A stretch of 64,000 bases of DNA from JBGCEZ01 sp045106735 (GTDB lineage: Bacteria > Planctomycetota > Phycisphaerae > Phycisphaerales > SM1A02), in the NCBI GenBank assembly GCA_045106735.1, contig JBGCEZ010000039.1, forward strand, positions 1 to 64,000, read 5' to 3'. The notes under the pieces were generated by a model. That model did not search any database, was not told the DNA's origin, and worked only from the letters and a program-made list of their open reading frames with translations. The position numbers were made by a program, and so were the translations under genes. Position 1 is the first letter of the stretch, and each line of letters starts with the position of its first letter. Below are positions 42,438-52,131 of this stretch, piece after piece.

Positions 42438-45400
42438 GTGACCACTCACCCCAATCGTCTCGATCGCAGCGGCATTGAGCGCTCCGGCGTTCGTCCCACG
42501 GTCGTGGTCGGCATCGCCTGCAGCGCAGGAGGGCTCCGAGCACTCGAGGCGTTCTTGGATCGATTGCCAACTCGATCCGGGGCGGCGATCGTCGTCATCC
42601 AGCACCTCTCGCCTGACTACGAGAGCATGCTCGGCCGGATTCTGGACGCGCGGACGCCATTGGATGTGCGTACCGCCGTCGACGATGAACGCCTTGAACC
42701 GGACACCATCCGGGTCATTCCGCCTGGATCGATGATCACCGTGAGCGAAGGGCGGCTATCTCTCCGTCCGGTGAAGGAATCGATCGGCGAGCGGCTTCCG
42801 GCCGACGTGTTCTTCGCTTCGCTGGCCGAAGACGCCGGCGATCGCGCGGTGGCGATTGTGCTCTCGGGAGCCGGGTCCGACGGGCGGCATGGCGCGGTGG
42901 CGATCAAGCAAGCCGGCGGCCTCGTGCTCGTCCAGGATCCCTCAGAAGCGCAGTTCGACGGCATGCCGCGTTCGGTCATCGACACCGGGATCGCCGACGC
43001 GATCGTCCCGGTGCACGAATTGCCGGAACATCTCATTGCGTGCATGGAACGACGTGACTCGGCTCGCGATCGTGTGGCTGGCGAGATCTCATCGGATTCC
43101 GAGTTTCTGCGAGACGTTTTGCACGTCTTACGAGATCGTATCGGCCGTGACTTCCGGGCGTATAAGCCCGCCACCGTCGGCCGACGCGTTGCTCGGCGCA
43201 TGATGCTGCGGCGCGTGGAAGCGCCGGCCGCGTACCTCGGACAACTTCGCGAAGATCCGGATGAAGCGACGCGACTCGCTCGCGACCTTCTGATCGGCGT
43301 GACTTGGTTCTTTCGGGACGACGCGATGTGGTCTGCCTTGCATTCCGCGCTTGCGACCACAGTGGGACAGGCGCAGCGAGCCGGGACAACAGTCGAGGAC
43401 TTGCGTCTGTGGTCGGCGGGTTGTTCGAGCGGGCAAGAGTCCTATTCGCTGGCCATCGCCGCCGACGAAGCGCTGCGTGAAGTCGGTTCTTCGGCGAGTT
43501 TCCGCGTCTTTGCGACCGACATCGATGCATCCGCAGTTGCGGTGGCCGGTCGCGCGGTCTACGACGCTTCGATCGAAGAACATGTTTCGGCCGAACGACT
43601 GAAGCGGTACTTCGAACGCACCGGCGAGAATTGGACGGTCCGGTCGCACCTCCGACAACGCGTCATCACCGCCACGCACGACCTGTTGACCGATCCGCCG
43701 TTTCTTCGGTTGGACGTTGCCAGTTGCCGGAACGTCTTGATCTATCTGGACAGTCAGGCGCAACAGCAAGTGCTCAGCGCGCTTCACTTCGCGCTTCGCC
43801 CTGATGGACTGCTTCTGCTTGGACCTGGCGAGACGACTTCGCTTCCCGGCGATGCGTTTCAGCCGGTACCGGGCATGCCAGGGGTGTACCGGCGCGGCAA
43901 CGTGGCCGTGCCTCGGCGCACGCTCTCGCCCGAGATCAACGTCTCGGGCACCGCCGACTGGGCGGCCCGTGCCCCGGGCGTACCGGAAGGGGCCGGTTCG
44001 CCGGAGTCCGAGCTCGATGATGCCTCCATCTTGGCCGAGCTCCCAGGGACTCGGGGCGCCGATGACGGCCCCCACGAGCCCGGCCGTTCTGCGTCGCCCG
44101 TCCGGCGGGCCGACGGTTCGCTTCCCACGCCGTTCCGGCGCACGAGTCGTCGGCACGACGTGGATTCGCACCATCCGTCGCGTGAACTGCGGACGATGCA
44201 AGCGGTCACCGAGTCGGTGGCCCCTCCGTCGCTCCTGGTGTCCCGCCGCGGCAAGTTGATCCGCTCGTTCGGGACAGCATCGGAACTCCTTCGCGTGCCG
44301 GTGGGCAGTTTTTCTGATGACGTTGCGGCGATGCTGCCGGGACCGGCCGGATCGTCAGTCGCGGCTGGTGTCCGGCGATGCTTGCGATCGATGGAACCCA
44401 CGAGCGTTGGCGTGCTTGAGGTCCGGCGGGACCCCGGCGTCGAAGCCCGGCGGGTGCGTTTTCGGATCAACCCGATCGATCTTGGCTCCCATGAAGAGCC
44501 GCTGGCCTTGGTTGTGCTGGAGCCGGCGGCGCCGCTCGTGGCCGATCCGTCGTCCAGTGACGTGGACGCCGCCGCGGCAGCGAATACGCTCGACGTCACT
44601 TCCCAGGTCGCGATTGAGCGCCTCGAAGGAGAACTGCGAAGCGTTCAGGACGAACTGCAGTTCACCATCGAAGATCTCGAGGCAGCGAACGAAGAACTTC
44701 AGTCGACGAACGAAGAGATGCTCGCGTCGAACGAAGAATTGCAGGCGGCGAACGAAGAGTTGCATTCGGTCAACGAAGAACTGCACACTGTCAACGCCGA
44801 GCACGCCGAGAAGATTCGCCAGTTGACGGCGATGACCGATGACTTTGACAACCTGCTCCGGGCGACGGCCGTGGGGACCGTCTTCCTTGATCCAGACATG
44901 ACGATTCGCCGGTTTACGCCGGCCGCGGCACGCTACTTGCCGCTTCGCGATGCGGACATTGGCCGGCCGATCACCGAATTGACGTCTCCACTTGCTTCCG
45001 ATGAACTTCTTTCGGGCGCGCGCCGTTGCCTCGAAGAAGGCGAGGCCGTAGAGATCGAAGCCAAGCACGGCAAGACCGGTTGGGTGTTGGTCCGCATCAT
45101 GCCGTTCCTCGGGCGGACGGGTGATCGGCGCGGAGCGGTGCTGACGATCATCGACATTGGTGCGATCCGAGCCCGCGAGGCTGAGCTCAAGCGACTGCGC
45201 GATCGGCTCGATCACGCGGTCGACGGGTCGGCCGACGGCCTGTGGGAGTGGGGCGATATCCGCCGTGACAGCATGTGGTGGTCGCCGCGCTTTCGCGAGC
45301 TGCTCGAGTTGGACCAGCATGCCTCCGCCGGATTCGAAGCGTGGGCGAGCCGCATGCACCCGACTGACGAAGATCGACTGCGATCCCAAATCGATCGGCA

Positions 45401-45959
45401 TCTGGAAGGCAGAGTCGCCGCCGTTGATCTCGAAGTCCGGCTGCGGCGCAGCGAAGGCCGCTTCGGCTGGTACCGGATTCGCGGCGTGGCGCGGGGCGTT
45501 GACGGCGAACTCGGACTGCGGATGGCTGGCTCCATCCAAGACGTCGACGAGCGGCATCGAGCGCTTCAGAACGCTGAGATGTACGTGCGACTGTCGCAAG
45601 AGATCGAGAAGACCACGGGCATCGGCGGCTGGGATCTCGACTTCCAGACGAACACGCTCCAGTGGTCCGACGCCACGCGGCGGATCCACGAAGTGTCCGA
45701 CGACTTCGAGCCCGACATTGAGAACGCCGTCGCCTTCTACGACGCCGACTCTCGGGAACACATCGCCGAGTTGATCGAGGCGGCCCGGGCGTCCGGCCAC
45801 GGGTGGGATGCGACCGCCACAATCATCACCACCACCGGAAAGCGGCGACTCGTTCGAACGCTCGGTCGCGTCCGATTCGACGATGGTCGGGCGATCGGGG
45901 TGAACGGCACGATCCAGATCGTTGATGGCGACGCGGTGTCCGACGCATCGGACGCCTGA
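42438..45959 (+). CDS. CheB-CheR fusion with coiled coil and three PAS domains
   Basis: 1173 residues from GTG 42438. About 20-205 is a CheB methylesterase domain with the catalytic Ser29 (ACSAGG), His56 (QHLSPDY) and Asp148 (SGAGSDG), but without the usual N-terminal receiver. About 215-480 is a CheR methyltransferase domain (SAGCSSGQESYSLA for SAM binding, then FATDIDASA). About 750-790 is a heptad coiled coil of NEEL-x-x repeats, followed by PAS-type domains near 799, 917 and 1046 (third: IGGWDLDFQTNTLQWSD). There is no histidine kinase or receiver, so it probably feeds a separate kinase or modulates methylation of unlinked chemoreceptors. No other chemotaxis genes are in the window. Confidence 0.85.
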   Translation: MTTHPNRLDRSGIERSGVRPTVVVGIACSAGGLRALEAFLDRLPTRSGAAIVVIQHLSPDYESMLGRILDARTPLDVRTAVDDERLEPDTIRVIPPGSMITVSEGRLSLRPVKESIGERLPADVFFASLAEDAGDRAVAIVLSGAGSDGRHGAVAIKQAGGLVLVQDPSEAQFDGMPRSVIDTGIADAIVPVHELPEHLIACMERRDSARDRVAGEISSDSEFLRDVLHVLRDRIGRDFRAYKPATVGRRVARRMMLRRVEAPAAYLGQLREDPDEATRLARDLLIGVTWFFRDDAMWSALHSALATTVGQAQRAGTTVEDLRLWSAGCSSGQESYSLAIAADEALREVGSSASFRVFATDIDASAVAVAGRAVYDASIEEHVSAERLKRYFERTGENWTVRSHLRQRVITATHDLLTDPPFLRLDVASCRNVLIYLDSQAQQQVLSALHFALRPDGLLLLGPGETTSLPGDAFQPVPGMPGVYRRGNVAVPRRTLSPEINVSGTADWAARAPGVPEGAGSPESELDDASILAELPGTRGADDGPHEPGRSASPVRRADGSLPTPFRRTSRRHDVDSHHPSRELRTMQAVTESVAPPSLLVSRRGKLIRSFGTASELLRVPVGSFSDDVAAMLPGPAGSSVAAGVRRCLRSMEPTSVGVLEVRRDPGVEARRVRFRINPIDLGSHEEPLALVVLEPAAPLVADPSSSDVDAAAAANTLDVTSQVAIERLEGELRSVQDELQFTIEDLEAANEELQSTNEEMLASNEELQAANEELHSVNEELHTVNAEHAEKIRQLTAMTDDFDNLLRATAVGTVFLDPDMTIRRFTPAAARYLPLRDADIGRPITELTSPLASDELLSGARRCLEEGEAVEIEAKHGKTGWVLVRIMPFLGRTGDRRGAVLTIIDIGAIRAREAELKRLRDRLDHAVDGSADGLWEWGDIRRDSMWWSPRFRELLELDQHASAGFEAWASRMHPTDEDRLRSQIDRHLEGRVAAVDLEVRLRRSEGRFGWYRIRGVARGVDGELGLRMAGSIQDVDERHRALQNAEMYVRLSQEIEKTTGIGGWDLDFQTNTLQWSDATRRIHEVSDDFEPDIENAVAFYDADSREHIAELIEAARASGHGWDATATIITTTGKRRLVRTLGRVRFDDGRAIGVNGTIQIVDGDAVSDASDA

Positions 45960-46196
45960 GTTCGGATGTTGCACCGGAGGAGCGTTCCCGACGCCGCCCC
46001 CGGCCGTCCCCGGCCGGCTCCGGGCCGCTCGCGCACCACGCATGGCACCGCTGCATCGTGTCACCGCTGCATCGCGCTGACACGGCGTCGCTGATCAGGT
46101 TCTGGCCGGTGGGGGCATGCTCCGAGAGGCGAACGCTCGACGCCGTCGCCATTCGGATGGACCAGTCGACCATCGCGCCGGATTCCTCAGGGCGCG

Positions 46197-46625
46197 GTGC
46201 AGGATGTCCGCGTTCGACCGAGTCCCGGAGATCTGGATTCCGACTCGTCGGACCGAAATCGTGACCCGGGCCGCGGCCCGGAAGAGCCGCTTCCGGATCG
46301 TCCAGGATTGAGTTCGTTCCAACGCCGTGCCTTTGAGGCCGGCGTGGCGGAAGTGGTCGCCGAGGGCGCCGGTGCATGCCCTCGATGCAGCGCGCGGCCG
46401 ACTCGTGCGCAAACGGTGGCAGCTTCCGCGGTCGGAGAAGAAGCCGTACTGCCGCTTCTTGATCCGGTGTTCCAAGTCGCCGGGGGCGCCGTCGTCGACT
46501 TCGTGGATCGTTCGGGCGCGTCCGCGCAGGCTCGCGACGACGTGCCGGGGATTCGGTTTCCCATTCGTCCGTTCCGCCTGTGCCGCGACCTGGCGACGCC
46601 ACAGCCATCGTGCTCCTTCTGGTAA
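46197..46625 (+). CDS. Possible small protein with a CPRC motif (doubtful)
   Basis: 142 codons from GTG. Codon third positions are G/C rich over the middle part, and the sequence AEVVAEGAGACPRCSARP could be half of a zinc ribbon, but the second Cys pair is not in the usual place (FRLCRDLATPQPSCSFW at the end), there is no good ribosome-binding site, and no family is recognised. It may be a real orphan, a decayed gene or chance. Confidence 0.25.
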   Translation: MQDVRVRPSPGDLDSDSSDRNRDPGRGPEEPLPDRPGLSSFQRRAFEAGVAEVVAEGAGACPRCSARPTRAQTVAASAVGEEAVLPLLDPVFQVAGGAVVDFVDRSGASAQARDDVPGIRFPIRPFRLCRDLATPQPSCSFW

Positions 46626-46851
46626 CGGGTCGATTCCGTACATGATCCGAGAAGCAGTCCATTCGTTTCCGCCAGGCGTGCGACCACGACCGGGGCGTCT
46701 GGCTTCCCTCGGTGAGGACGTCTTCCCTCGGAGTGCGGCCGAGCCGGGGCGACCCTCGGTCTCAGCCGCGCCGCTGCCACCTGCAGCAGGACCGGCTAGC
46801 CAGCTTGCGGCACGCGGGGCGATCGCACCGGTGACGTATCCCCCACGACCG

Positions 46852-46881
46852 GAACGCCCCTCGCATGAGCGAAGGGCGTTC
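46852..46881. terminator. Hairpin downstream of the beta-helix gene
   Basis: GAACGCCCCTCGC pairs with GCGAAGGGCGTTC around ATGA with one mismatch, 69 bp past the stop at 46950 on the minus strand. No T-tract follows. Confidence 0.5.
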
Positions 46882-46949
46882 ACAGTCGGGTCACGGGATT
46901 CAGTGGACGCTCCCGATCACGGGCCGGGTTCCGGAGTCACCCTCGAGGG

Positions 46950-48653
46950 TCACGGGCAGACCGACCCGAAGCCGGCGAGCACCGTGAGGACGTCGTTGAA
47001 GTCGATGACGCCGTCGCCGTTGGCGTCCACCGGGCAGGGATCATCGCCGCCCGTTTCGGTGACGTCGAACTCGAACGCGCCCATGTCGACCACCGGGCCG
47101 ATGCGAGCCGCCCCCGTGTCGGCCGTGTCCAGATCGTCCTGGCCACGCGGGTTGCCGGCCAGATCGACGAACGGTCCGAACCCGTAGAGGTCCGAGTTTC
47201 CGGCGTCGATGGCCGGGGAGCCGGCCAGGAGCGAGTAGTCACCGGCCGACGCGTCGGTGAACTGCGGGTCGGCGTTGGAGATGTTGTCGTCCAGTGTTCC
47301 CTCCGTCGGCTCAGCGGTGTCGAACAGGTTGAACGCGATGCTGTCGACGCCGCCGACGGCACTCAGGTCCACCGCGTCGCCGCCGTTGGTGGCGAAGATG
47401 TTGTTGGAGACGGTGATGTTTCCGCCGCTGGCGAGACCGGCGACCCCGGCTCCGACGCCGGCGCTGTTGTTCACGAACGTCGAGTTGGCGATGTCGACGT
47501 TGGCGGTACCGATGGCGATCGCGCCGCCCCGGTCCGCGAGGTTGCCGTCGAACACGCAGTTGAACACCTGGCCGAAAGCGCGCTGGCCGCCCTGGGTGGT
47601 GCGGAAGCGAATCGCTCCGCCATCGCCGCCCCCGTCTCCGGGCCGAAGGCTGGTGTTGGTGTTGAATGTGCAGTTGATGAAGTCGTTGAATCCGCCGAAC
47701 GCGCCGATCGTGCTGCTGGACGACTCGTTGTCAGTGAACTCGCAGTCGATGTACTCGGCCGAGTCGCCGGCTCCGGTGTTGAGGAAGGTGAGGATGGCGC
47801 CGCCGGCACCGTTCGCGAGGTTGCGCCGGAATCTGCAGTTTTCAAACGTCAGGCGGTCGGCGACGTTGACGAACATCGCCCCGCCGTCACTTCCGTTCTC
47901 GCCGATCGCGGTATTGTCGAAGAACCTCGCGTTTCTGAGCCGGGCCGATTCAATGTTCCGGAGGATCAATGCTCCGCCGCGATCGTTCGCGGCGTTGTCG
48001 AGGAACCCTACGTTTTGCAGGTTGAGCCGGCCGCTGCCGTTCGAATTCCAGACGATGCCGCCGCCATCTCGGTTCGCGACGTTCTCCCGCAGGTTCGTGC
48101 CCACGAGCTGCAGGTCTCCGGAACCGTTCTGGAAGATCGCGCCGCCGTCCCGTCCCTCGTTCCCGATGAGCTCGCAACCGCCCATCACGAGCGTGAAGTT
48201 CTCGCCGCCGACGGCGCCACCGTTGGCGTTGTCGGCGTCGTTGTTCTGGATGATGCAGTCCAGAATCGTCACGCGGTCCGCCGACAGAACGTCGACACCG
48301 GACCCACGCTGGTTGTTGCCGACGCCGCTGCCATCCTGGATCGTCAGGCCTTCGAGGGTGATGTCGCCGTCTTCGACCTCGACGCGTATGACGGAGCCGC
48401 CGCCATTGGCGTCGAGCACTGGGGTGTCGCCATCGGCGGCTCGGATGGTCAGGTCGGCAATGTCCACGAGGAACGTGCCGGTGTGGGTGAAGGTGTCGCG
48501 GAGGATGATGATGTCGCCGGGATCAATGCCGCTCACGGCGGGGTCCAGGGCGTCCTCAAGGGTCGCGATGTCGTCGGGGACGATGAAGGTCTCCTGCGCG
48601 GCAGCGGTGCCGGCCAGCGAAAAGATGCAGATCGTTGAAGCGAAGCGGTGCAT
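46950..48653 (-). CDS. Exported right-handed beta-helix protein with a dockerin-like tail
   Basis: 567 residues. Signal peptide MHRFASTICIFSLAGTAAA-QE. A POMP/choice-of-anchor-type parallel beta-helix covers about 25-500: TFIVPDDIATLEDALD opening, rungs with GGA--F-N/N-C-F phrases (GGAIFQNGSGDL, FENCRFRRNLANGAGGAI, FINCTFNTNTS, NSTFVNNSAG) and the ending GSPAIDAGNS, VVDMGAFEF. The tail is a single clear dockerin-like repeat, DANGDGVIDFNDVLTVLAGFG. ATG 48653 follows GGAGAA. Surface or polysaccharide-related role inferred from fold only; no catalytic residues recognised. It shares architecture with the gene at 16277. Confidence 0.78.
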   Translation of the reverse strand: MHRFASTICIFSLAGTAAAQETFIVPDDIATLEDALDPAVSGIDPGDIIILRDTFTHTGTFLVDIADLTIRAADGDTPVLDANGGGSVIRVEVEDGDITLEGLTIQDGSGVGNNQRGSGVDVLSADRVTILDCIIQNNDADNANGGAVGGENFTLVMGGCELIGNEGRDGGAIFQNGSGDLQLVGTNLRENVANRDGGGIVWNSNGSGRLNLQNVGFLDNAANDRGGALILRNIESARLRNARFFDNTAIGENGSDGGAMFVNVADRLTFENCRFRRNLANGAGGAILTFLNTGAGDSAEYIDCEFTDNESSSSTIGAFGGFNDFINCTFNTNTSLRPGDGGGDGGAIRFRTTQGGQRAFGQVFNCVFDGNLADRGGAIAIGTANVDIANSTFVNNSAGVGAGVAGLASGGNITVSNNIFATNGGDAVDLSAVGGVDSIAFNLFDTAEPTEGTLDDNISNADPQFTDASAGDYSLLAGSPAIDAGNSDLYGFGPFVDLAGNPRGQDDLDTADTGAARIGPVVDMGAFEFDVTETGGDDPCPVDANGDGVIDFNDVLTVLAGFGSVCP

Positions 48654-49233
48654 GGCGTTCTCCGAGAACCCGGTGGGGGCGTTGGTGGGGGTCGATGGTC
48701 GGGGCTGATGGGAGGGCTGGCGTCGCGGGGACGCGTTGCCTCGGGCCGAGATACGGAGGGGGCGTCGGGCCGGCGCAAGAGTTTCTGGGAAGTCTTCTGA
48801 GACCGGCCGGACGCGGGGGAGCCGGTGCACCATCCGAGCGAGCGGATGAAGATTCGATCGGAGCCGACGCGTTCGGCGTTCGCACGGAGCTCGATCGCTG
48901 CCGTCTCCGCTTGATCCGTCGAGATCGGGCGACGCCGCGAGCGGCCGACCGGTTGGGCTCGATCTGTGGGCTGATCCGCCAGAAACGCCCGATGGCATCG
49001 CCCGTGGTCGGTGCGCACTTTCTGCCGGGCGTGGGTCAAACGTGGGCGGGAATGAAACCGGCGTGGAATCTGCGGGAGGGGGCGCTTTTTCGACCAGCGG
49101 GCTTCGTTTTCGGCCATACCGGCGGTTCTCGTCATGAACCCGTCATCGCCGCTCAATCCAGACCTGATGCGACCCGATGCCCGCTGTAGCTCGCCGCTCC
49201 AATCCGGGGCGCGACCGGTAAGGCGTCATCACG
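48654..49233. other. Divergent intergenic region
   Basis: 580 bp between the beta-helix gene and the histidine kinase. Open frames here show no family resemblance; I see no repeat or hairpin of note. Promoters of both genes are expected here. Confidence 0.4.
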
Positions 49234-51258
49234 ATGGTCGACAGACCGGCAGACACCCCCTCCGCAGAACGGAATCAGTTCAGGGTCCCGTGGCGGACGT
49301 TGGTGCCGATTCTGCTGATCGTCGCCGCTGGAGTCGTCCTCTCACTGGCGACCGCGCCGCCAGTGCGCGGCGGCGCGCCGCCGATTCCGGGCGGGATCTC
49401 AGCCAACGTTCCGCGGGCATCTGACCCGTCGGCCGACGGGGCGACTGAGCCCGGCGCCGCCTCGGCGGGTGAACACCCGCAGGACCACGCCCACGCCCAT
49501 GGAACGCCGGGCATCGATCCATCGCGCGGTGGCTGGACCGCCTCGGACCCGTTCACCAATCGTGGGCGCTACATGCCCCGATTGCATTGCTTGCAGACCG
49601 AAGAGGGCGGGAGCGACTGGCTGTGGTCGCTCACGCTCATCGGGCTTGGTCTGGCGGTCCTCATCGGGTACCTGAAGATCTACCGGTTCTTCCTCCGCAG
49701 CTACCTGGCCGAGAAGCCTGAGTTTCGCAACCACAAGCTGATGGACCTGGCCAACATCTTTCTCTGGTGCGGCGTCTGCGGCTACTTCTTGTCGGCCCTG
49801 ATGTTCTTCTGGCCGGGCTACCGGCTGATGGCCATCTGTCTCGGCGTGCTCTTGTTCTTCACGCTTCGATTCATCCGGCGGTTGGGGGACCTGACGGTGT
49901 CGCTCGCCGCGCCGCGCATCAAGGCGGAGTTGGAATCGACCCTGGCCGACGCGAACGAACGACTCCGGTCCGAAGTTGCCGCCCGAACCGCCGAAGCGAA
50001 TGAGGCTCGGGCGGTGGCCGAGCGGGCCAAGGTCGAGGCGGAGCTGGCCCGGGACGCGGCCGAAGAGGCCAATCAGGCCAAGAGCCAGTTCGTGGCGTCG
50101 ATGAGTCATGAGATTCGCACGCCCATGAATGCGATCCTTGGCTACGCCGAACTGCTTGGCGATGTGGCGACGGACGATGTTGAACGTGATGCGGCCGCGG
50201 CCACGATCCAACGAAACGGCCGCCACTTGATCGAACTGATCAACGACATTCTCGATGTCTCCAAGATTGAAGCGGGCAGCATGAGCGTCGAGCGCGTGGC
50301 CTGCTGCCCGCGCACGGTGATCGAAGATGTCGTGTCCCTGCTGCACGGACGGGCATCAGAGCAGGGACTCTTGTTGTGCGCTGAAGCACTCGACGAACTT
50401 CCATCGTTCGTGGTCACTGATCCCACGCGGCTCCGGCAGATCCTCGTCAACCTCGTCGGCAACGCACTGAAGTTCACCGCGGAGGGTGAAGTGCGCATCG
50501 TGGCCCGGGTCCTGGCGAGTGAGTCGGGCTCGGATGCCATTGAAGTGCGGGTCCGGGATACTGGCATCGGACTGGAACCAGATCAGCTCGAATCGATCTT
50601 CGATGCGTTCCGTCAGGCCGACGCGTCGACCACCCGTCGGTATGGCGGCACCGGGTTGGGGCTCTCCATCTCGCGAACGCTGGCCGAAATGCTTGGCGGG
50701 GGCCTGAGCGTCGAAAGCGAAGCCGGTATGGGCAGCACGTTCATCCTTCGCATCGACAGTGGCTTGGCCGACGGCGAGTTGCCGGCCGACGTCGCGCGGC
50801 CCGAGGCCGTCGACGCGAACGCCGGCGATCTGGCGACGATGACCGGGCGCGTGGCGATCGTTGACGATGGCATCGACAATCGTCGCCTCTTCGGGCACTT
50901 GCTGCGAAAGGCAGGTTTGAACGTCGATGTCTACGAAGACGGACGCAGTGCGATCGACGCCTTGGTCGTTGATGGCGTGGCGATCGATCCGCACGGGGCG
51001 CCGGCCCCCGACATGATCCTCTTGGACCTGCAGATGCCCGAGATTGATGGGCACGAGACCGTCCGTCGGCTCCGTGCCGCGGGCTGGGCTGGGCCGGTGA
51101 TCGCGTTGACCGCCCACGCGCTGAGCGAAGTCGGGGCGCAATGCCGTGAAGACGGATTCGACGATGTGGCCCACAAGCCGATCTCGCGTTCCGCCTTGCT
51201 CGAGTTGTGCCGAACCTGGTTGGCCCGAGGCGACGCCGAAGGGCGGCGGGCGGCCTGA
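49234..51258 (+). CDS. Hybrid sensor histidine kinase/response regulator
   Basis: 674 residues. N-terminal helix at about 23-43, then an extracytoplasmic segment with a His cluster (EHPQDHAHAHG, about 79-90), followed by three more hydrophobic helices (about 130-215). A coiled coil rich in Ala/Glu leads to the HisKA box SHEIRTPMNAILGY (His292). HATPase motifs: NLVGNALKFT (N), RDTGIGL (G1) and GGTGLGLSI (G2). The C-terminal receiver starts VAIVDDG and has the phosphoacceptor Asp598 in MILLDLQMPEIDG, with ALTAH and the Lys of HKPIS. The start codon has AAGG about 10 bp upstream. No cognate output regulator is adjacent. Confidence 0.9.
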   Translation: MVDRPADTPSAERNQFRVPWRTLVPILLIVAAGVVLSLATAPPVRGGAPPIPGGISANVPRASDPSADGATEPGAASAGEHPQDHAHAHGTPGIDPSRGGWTASDPFTNRGRYMPRLHCLQTEEGGSDWLWSLTLIGLGLAVLIGYLKIYRFFLRSYLAEKPEFRNHKLMDLANIFLWCGVCGYFLSALMFFWPGYRLMAICLGVLLFFTLRFIRRLGDLTVSLAAPRIKAELESTLADANERLRSEVAARTAEANEARAVAERAKVEAELARDAAEEANQAKSQFVASMSHEIRTPMNAILGYAELLGDVATDDVERDAAAATIQRNGRHLIELINDILDVSKIEAGSMSVERVACCPRTVIEDVVSLLHGRASEQGLLLCAEALDELPSFVVTDPTRLRQILVNLVGNALKFTAEGEVRIVARVLASESGSDAIEVRVRDTGIGLEPDQLESIFDAFRQADASTTRRYGGTGLGLSISRTLAEMLGGGLSVESEAGMGSTFILRIDSGLADGELPADVARPEAVDANAGDLATMTGRVAIVDDGIDNRRLFGHLLRKAGLNVDVYEDGRSAIDALVVDGVAIDPHGAPAPDMILLDLQMPEIDGHETVRRLRAAGWAGPVIALTAHALSEVGAQCREDGFDDVAHKPISRSALLELCRTWLARGDAEGRRAA

Positions 51259-51392
51259 GCCGACGACGGCGGGTCGGGCCGTTCCGGCGTTGGATCGAGC
51301 GCCGCACCGGTTGGATCGTGTTCGGGCGAGCGAGCTTGGGGGGCAGCGACCGCCCGTGTGCCGCGCCGGCGGGCCCGAAGTACACTCCGCCG

Positions 51393-51983
51393 ATGCACGA
51401 AGAAAGATTCTGTCACTCCGAGTACACGATCCGCCGCAAGGTGCTCTCGATCCTCGGGGCCAAGTTCCATGTCTACGGCCCGAATGAGCAGCTGGTGCTT
51501 TTCACGAAGCAGAAGGCATTCAAACTTCGGGAAGACATCCGGCTCTACGAGAGCGAGGCGATGGAGAACGAGTTGCTCGTGCTCCAAGCTCGCCAGGTCA
51601 TCGACTTTGGCGTCACCTTCGACGTCGTCGATCCGCTGGATGGCGATCGGATCGGATCGGTCCGGCGCAAGGGACTCAAGAGCATCCTCCGCGACGAATG
51701 GCTGATCTTTGGCGCGGACGACGAACCGCTGGGCCGGGTCTTCGAAGACCAGGCCTCGCTCGCCCTCCTGCGCCGCATCCACCCGATCTTCAGCGTCATC
51801 GCCCCGCAGTCCCACAACTTTGAGGTCAACGGCGCGATGGCTGCGACCCTTCGGCAGAACCGCAATCCGTTCGTCCAGAAGACGATGGTGCGGATCGAGG
51901 ACGCGTCGGCCGGCGCGCTGGATCCGAGGCTCGCCGTCGGCACCGCAGTCCTGATCGCCGCGATCGAAGGTCGCCAGAACTGA
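51393..51983 (+). CDS. LURP-one-related (Tubby/scramblase-like) protein
   Basis: 196 residues, cytoplasmic (no signal). The sequence follows the LURP-one-related/phospholipid-scramblase-like beta-barrel pattern: YTIRRKVLSILGAKFHVYGPN, LVLFTKQKAFKLREDIRLYES-like first half, then DVVDPLDGDRIGSVRRKGLKSILRDEWLIF and EPLGRVFEDQ (shown in parts). These barrels bind lipid or serve unknown roles in bacteria. ATG 51393 begins the homology; a longer frame from 51207 has no family resemblance. It ends 75 bp before tRNA-Cys (opposite strand), with a shared hairpin between. Confidence 0.7.
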   Translation: MHEERFCHSEYTIRRKVLSILGAKFHVYGPNEQLVLFTKQKAFKLREDIRLYESEAMENELLVLQARQVIDFGVTFDVVDPLDGDRIGSVRRKGLKSILRDEWLIFGADDEPLGRVFEDQASLALLRRIHPIFSVIAPQSHNFEVNGAMAATLRQNRNPFVQKTMVRIEDASAGALDPRLAVGTAVLIAAIEGRQN

Positions 51984-52018
51984 CGGGAGCGCGGCTCGAT
52001 CATCCGGCTGACCCAACG

Positions 52019-52051
52019 AAAAACGCCCGTCCTGCTCGCAGGAGGGGCGTT
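52019..52051 (-). terminator. Rho-independent terminator after tRNA-Cys
   Basis: AACGCCC and CCTGC pair with GCAGG and GGGCGTT, and on the minus strand the stem runs into TTTTT. It may also stop plus-strand transcription of the LURP-one-like gene. Confidence 0.85.
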
Positions 52052-52057
52052 CTTCAA

Positions 52058-52131
52058 AGGCCGAGGTGGGATTCGAACCCACGAATACCGGATTTGCAAT
52101 CCGGCCCCTTAGACCACTTGGGCACTCGGCC
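52058..52131 (-). tRNA. tRNA-Cys(GCA)
   Basis: A 74-nt cloverleaf on the minus strand. Acceptor GGCCGAG/CTCGGCC with discriminator T, D-stem CCC/GGG, anticodon stem CCGGA/TCCGG with loop TTGCAAA (anticodon GCA), T-stem GTGGG/CCCAC with the TTCGAAT loop. The 3' CCA is not encoded. Confidence 0.97.

Larger units (their letters stand above)
45960..46949. other. Gene-poor 1-kb stretch
   Basis: Between the CheB-CheR fusion and the beta-helix gene. Several overlapping open frames exist but none has a recognisable family. The frame at 46197-46625 is the only one I consider worth listing. A hairpin lies at 46852-46881. Confidence 0.5.

Noticed and set aside
45960..46949. Considered as a decayed gene or small mobile element
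   Set aside because: No inverted terminal repeats, target duplication or transposase fragments could be seen; only a doubtful CPRC frame was kept at low confidence.
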